The notes beneath the pieces were generated by a model. That model was not told the DNA's origin, searched no databases, and saw only the letters and a list, made by a program, of their open reading frames with translations. From Ferrimicrobium sp. (GTDB taxonomy: Bacteria > Actinomycetota > Acidimicrobiia > Acidimicrobiales > Acidimicrobiaceae): a DNA stretch of 47,387 bases. Both the position numbers and the translations under genes were made by a program. The stretch is taken from positions 1 to 47,387 of the forward strand of contig NZ_DAHXOI010000018.1 in NCBI RefSeq assembly GCF_027364955.1, written 5' to 3'. This document shows positions 1-8,169 of the stretch, in pieces (position 1 is the stretch's first letter; every line of letters starts with the position of its first letter).

Positions 1-150
1 TTGCAGGTGCCCCGGAGCAAGCCGCTTAGTGGTCTTGCGAGGCGATGGAATGGACTACCATGAAATCGCTAACTGTTCATGATGGAATGAGGCAGGGCCC
101 AAATTCGTTAGGGTAGAGGCAAAGCCACCGTGTAGAAAGAGTACGAAACA

Positions 151-1308
151 TTGTCAGCCCGTATTGCACTGATGGGATCAGGAGAGACCGCCCCTTCGAT
201 GGTCAAGGTTCACCGTGCCCTCCTTGACTCGCTCGAGGCGCCAGCACGCGCGGTCCTGATCGACACCACCTATGGGTTCCAGGAGAACGCCGATGAGCTA
301 ACCAAGAAAGCACAGAGCTTCTTCGCCGAGAGTCTGACCACGGACCTTGGAGTTGCTTCCTTGCGACGTGCAAAGGATGCCAGCGCGCTGGAGATAACGC
401 GCTTTCGCCGGGAGTTGGAGTCGGCGAACTACATCTTTGCTGGACCTGGCAGTCCCAGCTACGCCCTCGGCAACCTGCACCAGGTCGGTGCAGCAAAGAT
501 CTTGGAGGAGCAGTTAGCTCGTGACGTGACGCTCTGTTTCGCCAGCGCTGCGGCGGTGACGACGGGACGTTATTCCATCCCGGTCTATGAGATCTACAAG
601 GGCGGGAGCGATCCCTATTGGCAGGATGGGCTCGATCTTTTGAGCGTCTTTGGGATCGAAGCAGCCGTTGTGCCCCACTTTGACAACCATGAAGGTGCGA
701 CCCACGACACGCGTTTTTGCTATATCGGAGATCGCCGCCTGCGAATGCTCGAAGCAGCGTTACCTGATGGAGTGCCCGTCATTGGTATCGATGAGCACAC
801 CTGTGTAACGATCGACGCGACGGGCCGAGTGGAGGTATTGGGGAAGGGGCTCTTGACGCTTCGCCGTGATGGCCAAGCCCAGGAGTATCCATCCGGATCG
901 GTGCTCGATGTCGACTCGCTTGGACTCTCTCATCGCCAAGAAACACGGTTATCCCAGCGGACAGTCGTGCAAGAGACAGACTCGGCGCAGCAGCGCTTTC
1001 GAGAGGCACTGGGTGCCTATCGTGTTGACCAAGCGATGGCTGAGTTGGCGGCCACGATTGCAGACAAGCACATCGAGGATGCGATGTCGATGGTTGGGGA
1101 ACTCGATGCGGCACTGGTGGACGGGTTTGTCGATCGCAAAGAGTTGTTAGATCCGCTCGTCCAACTCGTCATCGAGCTTCGGGCCAGCGCGCGTGCGGCC
1201 AAGGATTTCGCAGCTTCTGACAAGATTCGTGACGGAGTGGCGGCGTGTGGCATTCTCCTTGAGGATAGTGCCGAGGGCACAACCTGGAGATTCGCAACCT
1301 CCGACTAG
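151..1308 (+). CDS. Peptidase S51-like (class I GATase-fold) protein fused to a CysRS-type C-terminal domain
   Basis: Residues 1-265 look like the peptidase S51/cyanophycinase-like fold: an opening RIALMGSGET strand-loop, an AGPGSPSYAL segment, and a nucleophile-elbow-like ASAAA around residue 130. Family members are serine hydrolases, and the substrate here is unknown. After a linker, residues 275-385 are helical and end in ARAAKDFAASDKIRD followed by GILLEDSAEGTTWR. That matches the tail helices of cysteinyl-tRNA synthetase, although no Rossmann catalytic domain, HIGH or KMSKS motif is present. The start is TTG 151; a weak GAAAGAG lies upstream and the next in-frame ATG (172) would cut into the first beta strand. 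A tRNA-Glu gene follows 16 bp after the stop. The fusion is seen in the sequence; a role in tRNA or aminoacyl metabolism is only inference. Confidence 0.8.
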   Translation: MSARIALMGSGETAPSMVKVHRALLDSLEAPARAVLIDTTYGFQENADELTKKAQSFFAESLTTDLGVASLRRAKDASALEITRFRRELESANYIFAGPGSPSYALGNLHQVGAAKILEEQLARDVTLCFASAAAVTTGRYSIPVYEIYKGGSDPYWQDGLDLLSVFGIEAAVVPHFDNHEGATHDTRFCYIGDRRLRMLEAALPDGVPVIGIDEHTCVTIDATGRVEVLGKGLLTLRRDGQAQEYPSGSVLDVDSLGLSHRQETRLSQRTVVQETDSAQQRFREALGAYRVDQAMAELAATIADKHIEDAMSMVGELDAALVDGFVDRKELLDPLVQLVIELRASARAAKDFAASDKIRDGVAACGILLEDSAEGTTWRFATSD

Positions 1309-1324
1309 AGTAGTTGGGTCCCGA

Positions 1325-1397
<73 letters not shown>

Positions 1398-1610
1398 CTT
1401 CGCTGTTGCAAGGCAAGCGCCGAACGACCGATGTGTGAGCGTAGGCTGTTCGGACGTCCCTAACCGATTTGGCGAGCGAGCACCCAAACGGTCTTGTCGT
1501 CACCGCCTAGCCTGTGGCAAAGGATGCGAACTCGCAGGGCCAAAGGTCCATTTTCTGCACTGATCCTCTTGAAGCTCTGGAAATCAGGTTTACCATAACC
1601 TATGGGGTTC

Positions 1611-1647
1611 GATCACCGGCTTGGGTGATCCAATCCGTTAGATCACC
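1611..1647 (+). promoter_or_regulatory. Three GATCACC elements upstream of the radical SAM gene
   Basis: GATCACC occurs at 1611-1617, its inverse GGTGATC at 1624-1630, and GATCACC again at 1641-1647. The first two form a perfect 7-bp inverted repeat with a 6-nt gap; the first and third are direct copies 30 bp apart, about three helical turns. They fall in the last 60 bp before the radical SAM start, where an operator or a leader hairpin would be expected. No regulator is assigned. The rest of 1398-1665 has no convincing gene. Confidence 0.45.
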
Positions 1648-1665
1648 GCTACGGGATGGAGGTGG

Positions 1666-2778
1666 ATGGTGCTGTCCACGATGAAAACTGCACGAGATGT
1701 TCGTTACGATCAAACACCGCAACTGGTCTTTTGGGAGACCACGAAGGCGTGCCCGTTGGCTTGTCGACACTGTCGGGCGGATGCGATCTCTTGTGGCCTG
1801 CCCGATCAGCTCACCACCGAGGAGGGTATCGACCTTATCGATCAGATCGCGAGTTTTGGCCAGCCGAGTCCTATTCTGATCATGACCGGTGGCGATGTCT
1901 TGATGCGGACAGACCTCGATGAACTGATCGTCGCCGCCAAGGCTCGTGGCGTGCGTGTGGCCCTCGCCCCTGCGGTGAGTCACCTGCTCTCAGAGGAGCG
2001 GGCCGAAGAGTTGCGAGGGTTGGGTGTCCGGTCGGTTTCCATCTCGCTCGATGGGGTCGGTGATGTCCACGATCAGATTCGAGGGGTCAATGGTCATTTC
2101 GCACAGACGGCACAGGCTATCGATGTGTTGGCGCGATTGGGCTTCACGGTACAGATCAACTCGACGGTGATGGTGGATACCGTCCATGAATTGCCCAAAA
2201 TCGTCGCCTTCCTTGTCTCCAAGGGCATCAAGATCTGGGAGGTCTTCTTCGTGATTGAGGTGGGTCGAGGCGTCTCGATGCTCTCGTTGTCTCCCGAGGG
2301 GAACGAAGATGTCGCCAACTTTCTCTACGACATGAGTGGTTATGGACTCGTGGTGCGCACCGTCGAGGCTCCCTTCTTCAGAAGGGTGGTTCGCGAGCGC
2401 CAAGAGGGGAAGAGGACCACCGGTCCTCTCTACGATGAACTCGTCGCTGGGGTGCGGCGTCGTATCGGGGCCCCGATACATGCCAACCGTGTGGCGCTGG
2501 CGAGCACTCGTGACGGCAAAGGGATTATCTTTGTCGCCCACAACGGTGATGTCTATCCGTCGGGATTTCTCCCGGTAACCCTTGGTTCGGTCCGTGAGCA
2601 ATCGCTCGTGTCCATCTATCGGGACAACCCTCTATTGGGCGACATCCGGGGAGCCCGGTTCCATGGGAGCTGTGGTAGTTGTGACTATCGTGACCTCTGC
2701 GGTGGCTCACGCTCACGGGCCTTTGCCTCGTTTGGAGATCCTCTCGCCTCAGATCCGGCCTGTTTGATGGCCAACTAG
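1666..2778 (+). CDS. Radical SAM/SPASM domain protein (NirJ/AhbD-like, TIGR04053-type)
   Basis: The radical SAM cluster motif is KACPLACRHC, with Cys29, Cys33 and Cys36 (CX3CX2C). The C-terminal SPASM region (about residues 335-367) is Cys-rich, with CGSCDYRDLC and a final DPAC, and should bind an auxiliary Fe-S cluster. The overall pattern matches the family containing heme-d1/alternative heme enzymes (NirJ, AhbD) and the TIGR04053 group; the substrate cannot be read from the sequence. GGAGG at 1658-1662 sits only 3 nt from ATG 1666, so GTG 1669 or ATG 1681 are alternative starts. The gene stands alone and ends in a strong hairpin. No precursor-peptide gene was seen beside it, which argues weakly against a RiPP role. 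Confidence 0.85.
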   Translation: MVLSTMKTARDVRYDQTPQLVFWETTKACPLACRHCRADAISCGLPDQLTTEEGIDLIDQIASFGQPSPILIMTGGDVLMRTDLDELIVAAKARGVRVALAPAVSHLLSEERAEELRGLGVRSVSISLDGVGDVHDQIRGVNGHFAQTAQAIDVLARLGFTVQINSTVMVDTVHELPKIVAFLVSKGIKIWEVFFVIEVGRGVSMLSLSPEGNEDVANFLYDMSGYGLVVRTVEAPFFRRVVRERQEGKRTTGPLYDELVAGVRRRIGAPIHANRVALASTRDGKGIIFVAHNGDVYPSGFLPVTLGSVREQSLVSIYRDNPLLGDIRGARFHGSCGSCDYRDLCGGSRSRAFASFGDPLASDPACLMAN

Positions 2779-2787
2779 GAACGACCA

Positions 2788-2819
2788 AAGGGCCGTCGTC
2801 TCGTGAGACGGCGGCCCTT
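2788..2819. terminator. Bidirectional hairpin terminator between convergent genes
   Basis: A 15-bp stem (2788-2802 with 2805-2819) contains a single G-T wobble and closes on a very small loop. It lies between the stop of the radical SAM gene and the stop of the convergent CAP-domain gene. There is no long T tract on either side, so its function as a terminator is inferred from position and stem strength. Confidence 0.75.
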
Positions 2820-2834
2820 ATGGAGTCGCATGGT

Positions 2835-4712
2835 TTAGGTTTGGGGGTTGGCGCCCGCGGCTACTGCCTGTGCCCAGGTGTAGCTGTAGGAGAGGGTGTT
2901 GATCTGGGAGTTTGCAACCTCGGTGAGGACTGTTGCATCTGACTCAAAACCAGCCCATCCGCCGAGTGACGATTCGTTGATGGAAGCAGCTCCCATCACC
3001 GGGGTGTAGTTGCCGGTGTTAGGGACGAGAATATTGCTTCTGTGTCCCCAACATCCAGACGATGTCGGGCTGGTGCAGGCCAAGTTGCTCGTGTCGCCGG
3101 CACCGCCCCACCCGTCGTTGTACATCCAGTCATACATGCTGCCAGCGGTGGAGAAATCCTCCGCCCAGTTGGCGTAGAGACCGATCGCCCACGGGCCGGT
3201 AGAGAAGGTCGCCTGGGAGATCGGAGGATCGGTGTTGGCTGCAGAACCCTGCGCCGCTAGCGCGTTGAGCGAGTTCACCAGACCATAGACCGGTACCAAG
3301 CCTCTCGAGACCCGTTCTTCGTTCACCAACACAAAGAGCTGATCAATGGCGGGGAGCTGATAGAAGTTGTTGGGTAGCGTCATGGCGGGAAGTCCCTGAT
3401 CGGCTCGACCGTTGTTCAGGGCCGTAACAGCGCTCTCCTCACAGGCGGTGCTATTGGCGATCTGTCCGGCATCGACGTCGTTGGTACAGCTTGAGTAGTA
3501 GTCCGGGTTCGGTGCGATGTTGGCGGTAGGATTCACCAGCGCGCTCGCAGGCGGTGGGCTCTGGTGTGAGGTATTCACGTTGGGAGTACTTGCATTCGGC
3601 GCCTGGGTCGTCGTTGTGGTATTGTTGACGCCCTGTCCACCACTGCCCGAGGAGGTGTTCCCTGGTGCTGGCAGGCTTGGCACATCACCCTCGTTGGGCG
3701 CACTACCAAAGTTATAGACCGCCCCATCGCTTCCGGCTAGCCAATAACCAGTGCCAGCTGGGTCGGCCGCAATCGAGACGATGGGCGCTGGGAGCGGGTG
3801 AGTCCCTCCGAGGCCGGTGTAACCTTGGGTCATCGCATCACCCTCGTTGGGCGCACTACCAAAGTTATAGACCGCCCCTGTTGAGGAGACGAGCCAGTAG
3901 CCATTCCCGTTCGGCGCCGCTGTACCGCCAACGATCCGACCGTTGATTGGGTGACTCCCGCCGAGGCCAGTGAAGCCCTGCGTATAGGTTGATCCGAAGA
4001 ACTTTGCGTTGCCAAAGTCAAAGACCCCACCATCGGCCGCCACGAGCCAATAGCCACCACCATCAGGCGTGGGTATGATCGCCACAATCGGAGCAGCAAG
4101 CGCATGCGCTCCAGAGAGCCCAGTGAGCCCATAGGTGTAGGTGGAACCTTTGAAGGGCGCACCACCAAAGTCAAAGACCCCACCATCGGCCGCCACAAGC
4201 CAATACCCAGCTCCCGTTGGGTTCGCGGCCATCCCCACAATCGGAGCAGCAAGCGCATGCGCTCCAGAGAGCCCGGTGATGCCATAGCTGTAGGTGGAGC
4301 CGGAGAACTTTGCCGAACCGAAGTTGAAGACTCCTCCGTCCTTGGCCACAAGCCAATACCCAGCTCCCGTTGGGTTCGCTGCCATCCCCACGATCGGAGC
4401 AGCAAGGGGATGCGCTCCGGAGAGCCCGGTGAGGCCGTCGGTATAGGTGTTGCCGTCGAAGGCCGCATCGCCGAAGTTGAAGATACCTCCATCTTGGGCG
4501 GCCATGAGATAGCCCTTGCCACTCGCACTTGCGGCGATGGCTGTGATGGGCCAGGCTGCAGTGACGCGAGTCCTTACTGTCTTAGTTGGCGATGCTTGCG
4601 CGACGTGCGCAGCCGTCGAGATCACCGTACTCGTAGCTCCGACCCCGACGAGGCTCAAGCCTCCGGACATCGCGAGTGCTCCGAGCAGTCTTACTGCCAT
4701 CTTTGGCGCCAT
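2835..4712 (-). CDS. Secreted protein with GYWLV repeats and a C-terminal CAP/SCP-like domain
   Basis: The protein has 625 residues from ATG 4712, which is preceded by AAGGAGG at 4723-4729; the frame is open further upstream but has no better start. Residues 1-40 form a signal peptide (basic MAPKMAVR, hydrophobic core, cleavage likely after AQA). Then come five full repeats and one partial repeat of 51 residues, each with GYWLVxxDGGVFxFG and TGLxGxH, a pattern of extracellular proteins in many actinobacteria and perhaps propeller-like. After a Pro/Thr/Asn-rich linker, the last 150 residues carry LVNEERVSRGL and WGHRSNIL, matching the CAP (SCP/PR1) fold. It is a cell-surface or secreted protein; ligand or enzymatic activity is unknown. 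Confidence 0.85.
   Translation of the reverse strand: MAPKMAVRLLGALAMSGGLSLVGVGATSTVISTAAHVAQASPTKTVRTRVTAAWPITAIAASASGKGYLMAAQDGGIFNFGDAAFDGNTYTDGLTGLSGAHPLAAPIVGMAANPTGAGYWLVAKDGGVFNFGSAKFSGSTYSYGITGLSGAHALAAPIVGMAANPTGAGYWLVAADGGVFDFGGAPFKGSTYTYGLTGLSGAHALAAPIVAIIPTPDGGGYWLVAADGGVFDFGNAKFFGSTYTQGFTGLGGSHPINGRIVGGTAAPNGNGYWLVSSTGAVYNFGSAPNEGDAMTQGYTGLGGTHPLPAPIVSIAADPAGTGYWLAGSDGAVYNFGSAPNEGDVPSLPAPGNTSSGSGGQGVNNTTTTTQAPNASTPNVNTSHQSPPPASALVNPTANIAPNPDYYSSCTNDVDAGQIANSTACEESAVTALNNGRADQGLPAMTLPNNFYQLPAIDQLFVLVNEERVSRGLVPVYGLVNSLNALAAQGSAANTDPPISQATFSTGPWAIGLYANWAEDFSTAGSMYDWMYNDGWGGAGDTSNLACTSPTSSGCWGHRSNILVPNTGNYTPVMGAASINESSLGGWAGFESDATVLTEVANSQINTLSYSYTWAQAVAAGANPQT
3660..4520 (-). repeat. 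In-frame 153-bp repeats inside the GYWLV-repeat/CAP gene
   Basis: Five complete 51-codon units and a truncated sixth are arranged head to tail. Units 2 and 3 are nearly identical at DNA level over long stretches, while units 5 and 6 share the variant APNEGD segment. This suggests recent expansion by recombination. It is a protein-coding repeat, not an interspersed element. Confidence 0.85.
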
Positions 4713-4729
4713 TTCGATCCATCCTCCTT

Positions 4730-4772
4730 GTAAGCGTCTTAATGCGACTCCAATTAGGGAGAAAACGCTTAC
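4730..4772 (-). promoter_or_regulatory. 8-bp inverted repeat in the leader of the GYWLV-repeat/CAP gene
   Basis: GTAAGCGT (4730-4737) and ACGCTTAC (4765-4772) are perfect inverted copies separated by 27 nt. They lie just upstream of the Shine-Dalgarno of the gene starting at 4712. They could be an operator half-site pair or close a leader RNA stem. The flanking region to 4860 is AT-rich compared with its surroundings, as a promoter would be. Confidence 0.35.
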
Positions 4773-5261
4773 AGTGAGAGATATCGGTAGGCACGACGCA
4801 GTAACTTGACCAAATTCGTATAAAAACAGATGAGTATTTTGATAAGTGGCAAACAACAAGCCGTGTAGGACTACGAGTGGTGACAGCTATCGAACTATCG
4901 GCCGTGATTGGCTGAGGCTTGGCTGGGGTCGGGATGGTGGGGGGTGTCCTACTCCGGTCGCCGATACTCGACCGGCGAGGAGTGCTGCACGTCCTGAGTT
5001 GCTCTGCTGATTCGCCCAGTGATGGGCGAGAGCATGTGATTCTCTGGAGGAGAGGTGAGAAAGAGCGCGGTTGCGAGCCGCCTAAGTGCACGGGTGCTGT
5101 CCCTTGCACTGATGAACCACGAACGACCAAAACCTCCGACGCCACCGAGTTGTAGTGATGTGCAAAATGGTATGGTGTAGCTCGCCGGGGTTATGAGTGG
5201 TATCACTTGGTCCAGCGGTCGCCGCTCCAGCGGGTGGCGACTGGACTGGGTTTGCTCTCGC
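4773..5261. other. Intergenic stretch without a supported gene
   Basis: The stretch lies between the GYWLV-repeat/CAP gene and the end of the MMPL gene. Open frames here show no recognisable protein features and no good start signals. Near the MMPL stop, GTCGCC (5218-5223) and GGCGAC (5236-5241) form a hairpin, extended by TCCA/TGGA outside a small internal loop. It may terminate MMPL transcription. The AT-rich 4800-4860 part probably holds the promoter of the CAP gene. Confidence 0.4.
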
Positions 5262-7406
5262 CTAACGAGCTACCGGCGTGCTGATGGGTGGCGCTGCCGA
5301 CGCGCCGCTCGTCTCGTTGGGCGCTCGGTTGGGCCACCAGGTTGGCACCCACCAGTTCAAGCGGCCAAAGAGCTGGATCAGGGCAGGGACAGCGATCCCT
5401 CTGATGATGGTGGCGTCAACGAGGATGCCGATCCCTAGACCCGTCGCCAGCACCCGGATGTCGGTGAGTGGCGCAGAAGCAAGCGAGGCGAAGGCGAGGA
5501 ACAGGATGAGCGCAGCGCTCGTTACCAGTTTGCCTGTCCTCGAGAGACCGTTGATGATCGCTGTTTGTGTCGATTTGGTCACATCGTACTCTTCTCGGAT
5601 GCGCGTGAGAATAAAAACCTCGTAGTCCATCGAAAGGCCGAAGAGGAAGGCAAAGGTCGAGATCGGAATCCAAAAGGTGATGGCACCGGTGGCGGGAATA
5701 CCAAAGATGAGTTTGGAGAGATGACCGGATTGCCAGAACCAGGTGAGAATGCCGAAGGTGGCCGCAAGCGAGAAGAGGTTGACGATCACTGCCTTGATGG
5801 CAAGGATGATACTCCTGAGCGCTGTCGAAAGTAGGAGGAACGTCAAAATGGCGATGATGCCGAGCATCAGCGGCGTTTGCCCATAGATGGCGTTGGTGGA
5901 GTCGAGGTCGTTGGGTCCGAGCCCGGCCACGCCGATAATGGAGGGATGGTGCTGGGCGAGTGAGTCCAGTGCATTGACGGGAGCGAAGTTGGCGGAGTTG
6001 ACGGTTTCGACGTTCGGAATGGCAATAACATCGGCGAGTCCGCTTCGGGTGCCTGATAGGCCATTTGGATGCGCGGCCCCGACGATCCCTGGGGTCGATC
6101 GTACCATGGACGTCACATGCGCGGCCTGACTCGGTTGCTCTATGACCTCCATCGGCGACAGGATGCCGGGCATATACCCTGCACGCAAGAGTGCGTGATA
6201 GGTAAGAGCGGCAGGAGTTGAGCTTGATTGGCTTCCGGCCTGATCCTGTCCGAGTCGAATGCCAAAGATCGGTAATGCAAAGATGACGATAAGCACACCG
6301 GCGAAGATTAACGATGGCCAGGCATGGCTCGTGATGAACGTGCCAATGCGATGCCACGTAGGAGAGCCACCTTGGGCGATCTTTCGATGGGGCCAGTCGA
6401 GACGTTCACCGACGAGCGAGAGCAGGACCGGCAATAATGTGAGCACGACTGCGATCGAGATGACCGGGATCAGCACCCCTCCGATTCCAGTGGACCGTAA
6501 CAGCGGTACCGGTAGCACGATCAACGCAAGGAGTCCGACGGCGACGGTGACGCCAGAGAGTGCGACGGACCGGCCAGCGGTCGCCATGGACATCAAGATC
6601 GCGTCTCGATTGTCAAGGCCATTACCTCGCTCTTCACGCCAGCGCGTGACGATGAGCAGCGAGTAGTCGATGGCGATACCGAGACCGATGAGCGAGACCA
6701 GAAACTCGACCACAAACGCTACCGAAGTGAGGTAGCTAAGGCCAAGCAGGATGAGGAAGGTAGCCAAGATAGAGACAGCCGCGATCACCAACGGAATAAT
6801 CGCCAACACCGAGGCAAAGACAAAGGCGAGGATGGCCAGTGCCCCTACCCCAGCGATGATCGTCTCGGCTAAGACGCCGAATCCGGAACTCTTACCGGCA
6901 GAGGCGAGTTGGGCCTCTCCGGTGAGTGCGACGTGCAGTGTGGGGAGGTCGTGGCTGAGCCTAGCGGTGATCTGGTTTGGCACTGTGGAGGGGGCGAGTG
7001 AGGTGGGAGGTCCGCCGAAGAGGTAGACCACCTCGTCACCATGCTGGAGCAGATCCAGTCCGGGCGCGTTGAAGGAGTCGACAAAACGAATGCTTGGGTA
7101 CTGTTGGGCGACTGAGGTGAGGGCGTTCGCGACGGTCGGTGTCGTGGCGTTGTCCACGCCAGCGATCACGGCGATCGCTGGTGGATTCTGGCCACCATTG
7201 CCAAAGTGTCGCAAGATCTGCTGTGAGGCAACGTAGCCAGGCTGTCCGGGAGTGGCAAAGTTGTAACTCAGTCGACTGACAACCTTGCCGGCGGCAACGC
7301 CACCAGCGAGGAAAAGCAGAACCCAGACGATAACCACTAGACGGCGATGAGCGAGTACGCTACGACCTAGCTTACTAAAGAAATTATTCGGAACTGAATT
7401 ATTCAT
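5262..7406 (-). CDS. MMPL/RND-family membrane transporter
   Basis: The 714-residue protein has one TM near the N-terminus, a large outer loop, and two blocks of five to six TM helices, the usual two-fold MMPL layout. The conserved Asp-Tyr pairs of the proton relay are visible in GIAIDYSLLIVTRWREE and GLSMDYEVFILTRIREE. The family exports lipids, lipopeptides or drugs using the proton gradient. The ATG at 7406 has no Shine-Dalgarno but lies 8 nt after TATATT on the minus strand, so the mRNA may be leaderless. It is divergent from a MarR regulator, which suggests substrate-inducible export. Confidence 0.92.
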   Translation of the reverse strand: MNNSVPNNFFSKLGRSVLAHRRLVVIVWVLLFLAGGVAAGKVVSRLSYNFATPGQPGYVASQQILRHFGNGGQNPPAIAVIAGVDNATTPTVANALTSVAQQYPSIRFVDSFNAPGLDLLQHGDEVVYLFGGPPTSLAPSTVPNQITARLSHDLPTLHVALTGEAQLASAGKSSGFGVLAETIIAGVGALAILAFVFASVLAIIPLVIAAVSILATFLILLGLSYLTSVAFVVEFLVSLIGLGIAIDYSLLIVTRWREERGNGLDNRDAILMSMATAGRSVALSGVTVAVGLLALIVLPVPLLRSTGIGGVLIPVISIAVVLTLLPVLLSLVGERLDWPHRKIAQGGSPTWHRIGTFITSHAWPSLIFAGVLIVIFALPIFGIRLGQDQAGSQSSSTPAALTYHALLRAGYMPGILSPMEVIEQPSQAAHVTSMVRSTPGIVGAAHPNGLSGTRSGLADVIAIPNVETVNSANFAPVNALDSLAQHHPSIIGVAGLGPNDLDSTNAIYGQTPLMLGIIAILTFLLLSTALRSIILAIKAVIVNLFSLAATFGILTWFWQSGHLSKLIFGIPATGAITFWIPISTFAFLFGLSMDYEVFILTRIREEYDVTKSTQTAIINGLSRTGKLVTSAALILFLAFASLASAPLTDIRVLATGLGIGILVDATIIRGIAVPALIQLFGRLNWWVPTWWPNRAPNETSGASAAPPISTPVAR

Positions 7407-7414
7407 CGTTGTTC

Positions 7415-7440
7415 AATATAGTTGCTGGGTTGGCCAACTA
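7415..7440. promoter_or_regulatory. Divergent promoter and palindromic MarR-type operator between MMPL and marR
   Basis: TAGTTG (7419-7424) and CAACTA (7435-7440) form a 22-bp imperfect palindrome that also contains GTTGGCCAAC. It overlaps a plus-strand -10 candidate TATAGT (7417-7422) and a minus-strand -10 candidate TATATT (7420-7415). A repressor bound here would cover both promoters, the classic MarR-exporter arrangement. The half-site resembles MarR boxes; binding itself is inferred. Confidence 0.6.
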
Positions 7441-7451
7441 GTGTACCTAGG

Positions 7452-7922
7452 GTGACCAACCGTGATCGTGAAGAGCTGCGCCCCTTTGGTGAGAGTGTTG
7501 CCTTCATGCTGTCGTTTCTCGGAGCCATGGAGACGCAGAGTTTTCGCTCGTTGATGACCTCTCTTTCCCTGGAGCCTCGAAGCTTTGGCGTCCTTCGCGT
7601 CCTCGCCGAGGTCGGGTCACTCACTCAGCATCGCCTCGCTGAGCGCGCGCACGTCCCAGCGAGTACCTTGGTCGCCATGCTTGATGATCTGGAGGCTAAC
7701 GGCCTCATCGCGCGCAGCCCTCACCCCGGTGATCGGCGTGCCCATCAGGTGCGCTTGACCACGCAAGGGCGTGAGGTGGTCGACCGGGCAACCGTGCTCG
7801 CCTGGCGCCACGAGGAGGCGGTCACTGCTGGCTTTTCACCCGTAGAGCGCCAGCAACTGCTGGCGGCCCTCTCCCGGATTCTGCAAAATCTCAATGAGCA
7901 ATCTCATGAGCAATCTCAATGA
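7452..7922 (+). CDS. MarR-family transcriptional regulator
   Basis: A winged-helix regulator of 156 residues. The recognition region reads TQHRLAERAHVPASTLVAML, followed by the wing HPGDRRAHQVRLT and a C-terminal dimerisation helix. This pattern is diagnostic of MarR. The frame is open from TTG 7422, but that codon lies inside the predicted operator, so GTG 7452 is preferred. It probably represses itself and the divergent MMPL exporter in response to a small lipophilic ligand. The C-terminus EQSHEQSQ is encoded by a short tandem repeat. Confidence 0.88.
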   Translation: MTNRDREELRPFGESVAFMLSFLGAMETQSFRSLMTSLSLEPRSFGVLRVLAEVGSLTQHRLAERAHVPASTLVAMLDDLEANGLIARSPHPGDRRAHQVRLTTQGREVVDRATVLAWRHEEAVTAGFSPVERQQLLAALSRILQNLNEQSHEQSQ

Positions 7923-7923
7923 G
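7887..7923 (+). repeat. Three 12-13-bp tandem repeats at the 3' end of marR
   Basis: Three copies of AATCTCA(A)TGAG run to the stop codon and encode the repetitive tail EQSHEQSQ. The middle copy lacks one base relative to its neighbours, so the unit shifts frame between copies. This is a likely slippage site. The following 7924-8169 contains no supported gene; it has a 10-bp direct repeat CCCGAGTGCT at 8116 and 8134. Confidence 0.7.
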
Positions 7924-8169
7924 CAGTAGTGGTCTTGGGGTACTCGTTCCCTGAAGCGGTGGTCCACGCATGCAGCATCTCTCTGGTGGGCAATCCGGCC
8001 AGAGTGGAGCTTGGAGGATGCTCTCGACGTAACATGGGTGGGCACCAGTGCAACGAATGATCGAGGGCTCTGCGATCCAGGCTGTAGGATCATCAACACG
8101 AGCATGCTGGTAACCCCCGAGTGCTCTGATAATCCCGAGTGCTGTGCTGGCGCCAATGAGGAGGCCTTG

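Noticed and set aside
3660-4520. Regularly spaced repeats that could suggest a CRISPR array
   Set aside because: The units are 153 bp, in frame, and encode the conserved GYWLV protein repeat; there are no short repeats with unique spacers and no cas genes.
4582-5145. Minus-strand frame of 187 codons between the MMPL and CAP genes
   Set aside because: Arg/Ser/Pro-rich composition, no motif, and it overlaps the start region of the CAP gene in another frame.
5416-6357. Minus-strand frame of 313 codons in another frame within the MMPL gene
   Set aside because: Cys/His/Arg-rich nonsense composition without TM helices; the MMPL frame is clearly the coding one.
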